Source of the DNA: Typha latifolia
Lineage: Eukaryota > Streptophyta > Magnoliopsida > Poales > Typhaceae
Direction: 5' to 3'
DNA: 64,000 nt
NCBI GenBank assembly: GCA_019914945.1
Contig: CM034109.1
Coordinates: 6,386,001-6,450,000 of the forward strand
The translations under genes and the position numbers were made by a program. Shown here in pieces: positions 63,247 to 64,000 of the stretch. The notes below the pieces were generated by a model. That model saw only the letters and a program-made list of their open reading frames with translations, did no database searches and was not told the origin of the DNA. Each line of letters begins with the position of its first letter. Positions within the stretch are counted from its first letter, which is position 1.

Positions 63247-64000
63247 GTATGAAGCATTTTTTTACTTTATTTAATATAGTATAAGTAAAAACAGTTGAGA
63301 TGAATATTTAAAAGCACTATATGTTCTAATAGTTTTGATGTTCAGATGTCTAAATCAATCAATGATACGGCTGTTCTATTTCTATTGAAAAGAATGCTTT
63401 AACCCAAAAATGCTGAAAAGTTGAGATGAATGTTTAGAAGTTATTTGATTGCATACTTAGCTTTGAGTATAATTAATCTTCATATTTAAGGGGATTGATT
63501 GTTAGGGATACTACTTACCAACATAAATGACAATTTGATCTATACGAATTATATTATATGTGTACAGACAATTATTAAGGAATAATCATTAACATTGACA
63601 AGAGTTGATACTTAGTATCCAAATGCTTATGGAAAACCATGTTAAACTTAAAAATATACGAACAAAATGAGGCATCACTGTAGTGCAACAACTTGTTCCA
63701 TGCCAAAGAAAGCGAACAAACTTACAGTCAATAGTCTTTAATCCGAGGACCAATACCCTTATTGTTAATTCTGTCCAGCAATGAAAATTTTCTATTTAGG
63801 TGATAAGGCCTTTGTGGACTAAGGGCTGTTATTCTCAAAATGATGCTATACAAAAATGTATACAAAGCTTACTTTTCTTGACTCCTTGTTTACTTCCTTT
63901 TTATTGTATAGAGAGCTATATTACTATCCTTGGTTTCTTCAAAATTAGAAGTTAAAGAAGGTAGTCTTAACATCACTGAGATCTTGTTCTCAAGCATCCA
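63247..64000 (+). other. kelch gene intron 6, incomplete
   Basis: It begins with GTATGA after exon 6. The final conserved kelch sequence is not found before the window ends, so the last exon or exons lie to the right. Confidence 0.6.

Noticed and set aside
1..64000. CRISPR arrays, operons, or a prokaryotic or viral gene cluster
   Set aside because: No regularly spaced repeats, no closely packed genes, and introns throughout. The window is plant nuclear DNA.

Overview
This window is nuclear DNA from a flowering plant, most likely a monocot outside the grasses. The evidence is spliceosomal introns, plant-specific gene families (glyoxysomal malate synthase, remorin, plant RECQL5), long introns filled with transposons, and AT-rich intergenic DNA next to GC-rich exons. 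The monocot call rests on the high GC of the malate synthase exons and on the repeat types, so it is an inference. No prokaryotic, organellar or viral gene cluster is present.

Layout. The left 10 kb is a transposon graveyard. It holds the 3' part of a Ty1/copia element ending in one LTR (about 150-1848). Next comes a decayed hAT transposon (2641-9500) that carries an antisense piece of a CC-NBS-LRR resistance gene and was later split by a 3.1 kb solo LTR with a perfect 5-bp target duplication. A further short repeat lies at 9865-10224.

Five protein-coding genes follow. (1) A RecQ-type DNA helicase of the RECQL5 class, plus strand, 10392-25430, 20 coding exons, 938 codons, complete. (2) A small acid phosphatase/vanadium haloperoxidase-related (DUF212) membrane protein, plus strand, 28681-36015, five exons, 165 codons, complete. 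(3) Glyoxysomal malate synthase, minus strand, 36529-39280, four exons, 551 codons, ending in the peroxisomal signal SRL; it is convergent with gene 2. (4) A remorin, plus strand, 49077-51605, three exons, 370 codons. (5) A kelch-repeat type II membrane protein, plus strand, from 52942, cut by the right edge after six exons (368 codons). Exon joins were worked out by eye from splice sites, reading phase and family conservation. In all five genes the phases close without frameshift.

Between malate synthase and the remorin lies about 10 kb of AT-rich DNA. It holds three copies of a SINE-like repeat, a decayed LINE-type RNase H fragment and simple repeats. Introns host a TRIM-like remnant and a 2.1 kb solo LTR (helicase), a foldback hAT-like element (DUF212 gene), and two related hAT-like elements plus a third nested inside one of them (kelch gene).

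The genes do unrelated jobs (genome maintenance, membrane protein, glyoxylate cycle, membrane nanodomains, Golgi-type kelch protein), as expected for plant nuclear DNA. I found no new multi-gene system. The points most worth following are the resistance-gene fragment inside the hAT transposon, the nearly full-length hairpin element in a transcribed intron, and the small hAT-like family with recognisable target duplications.
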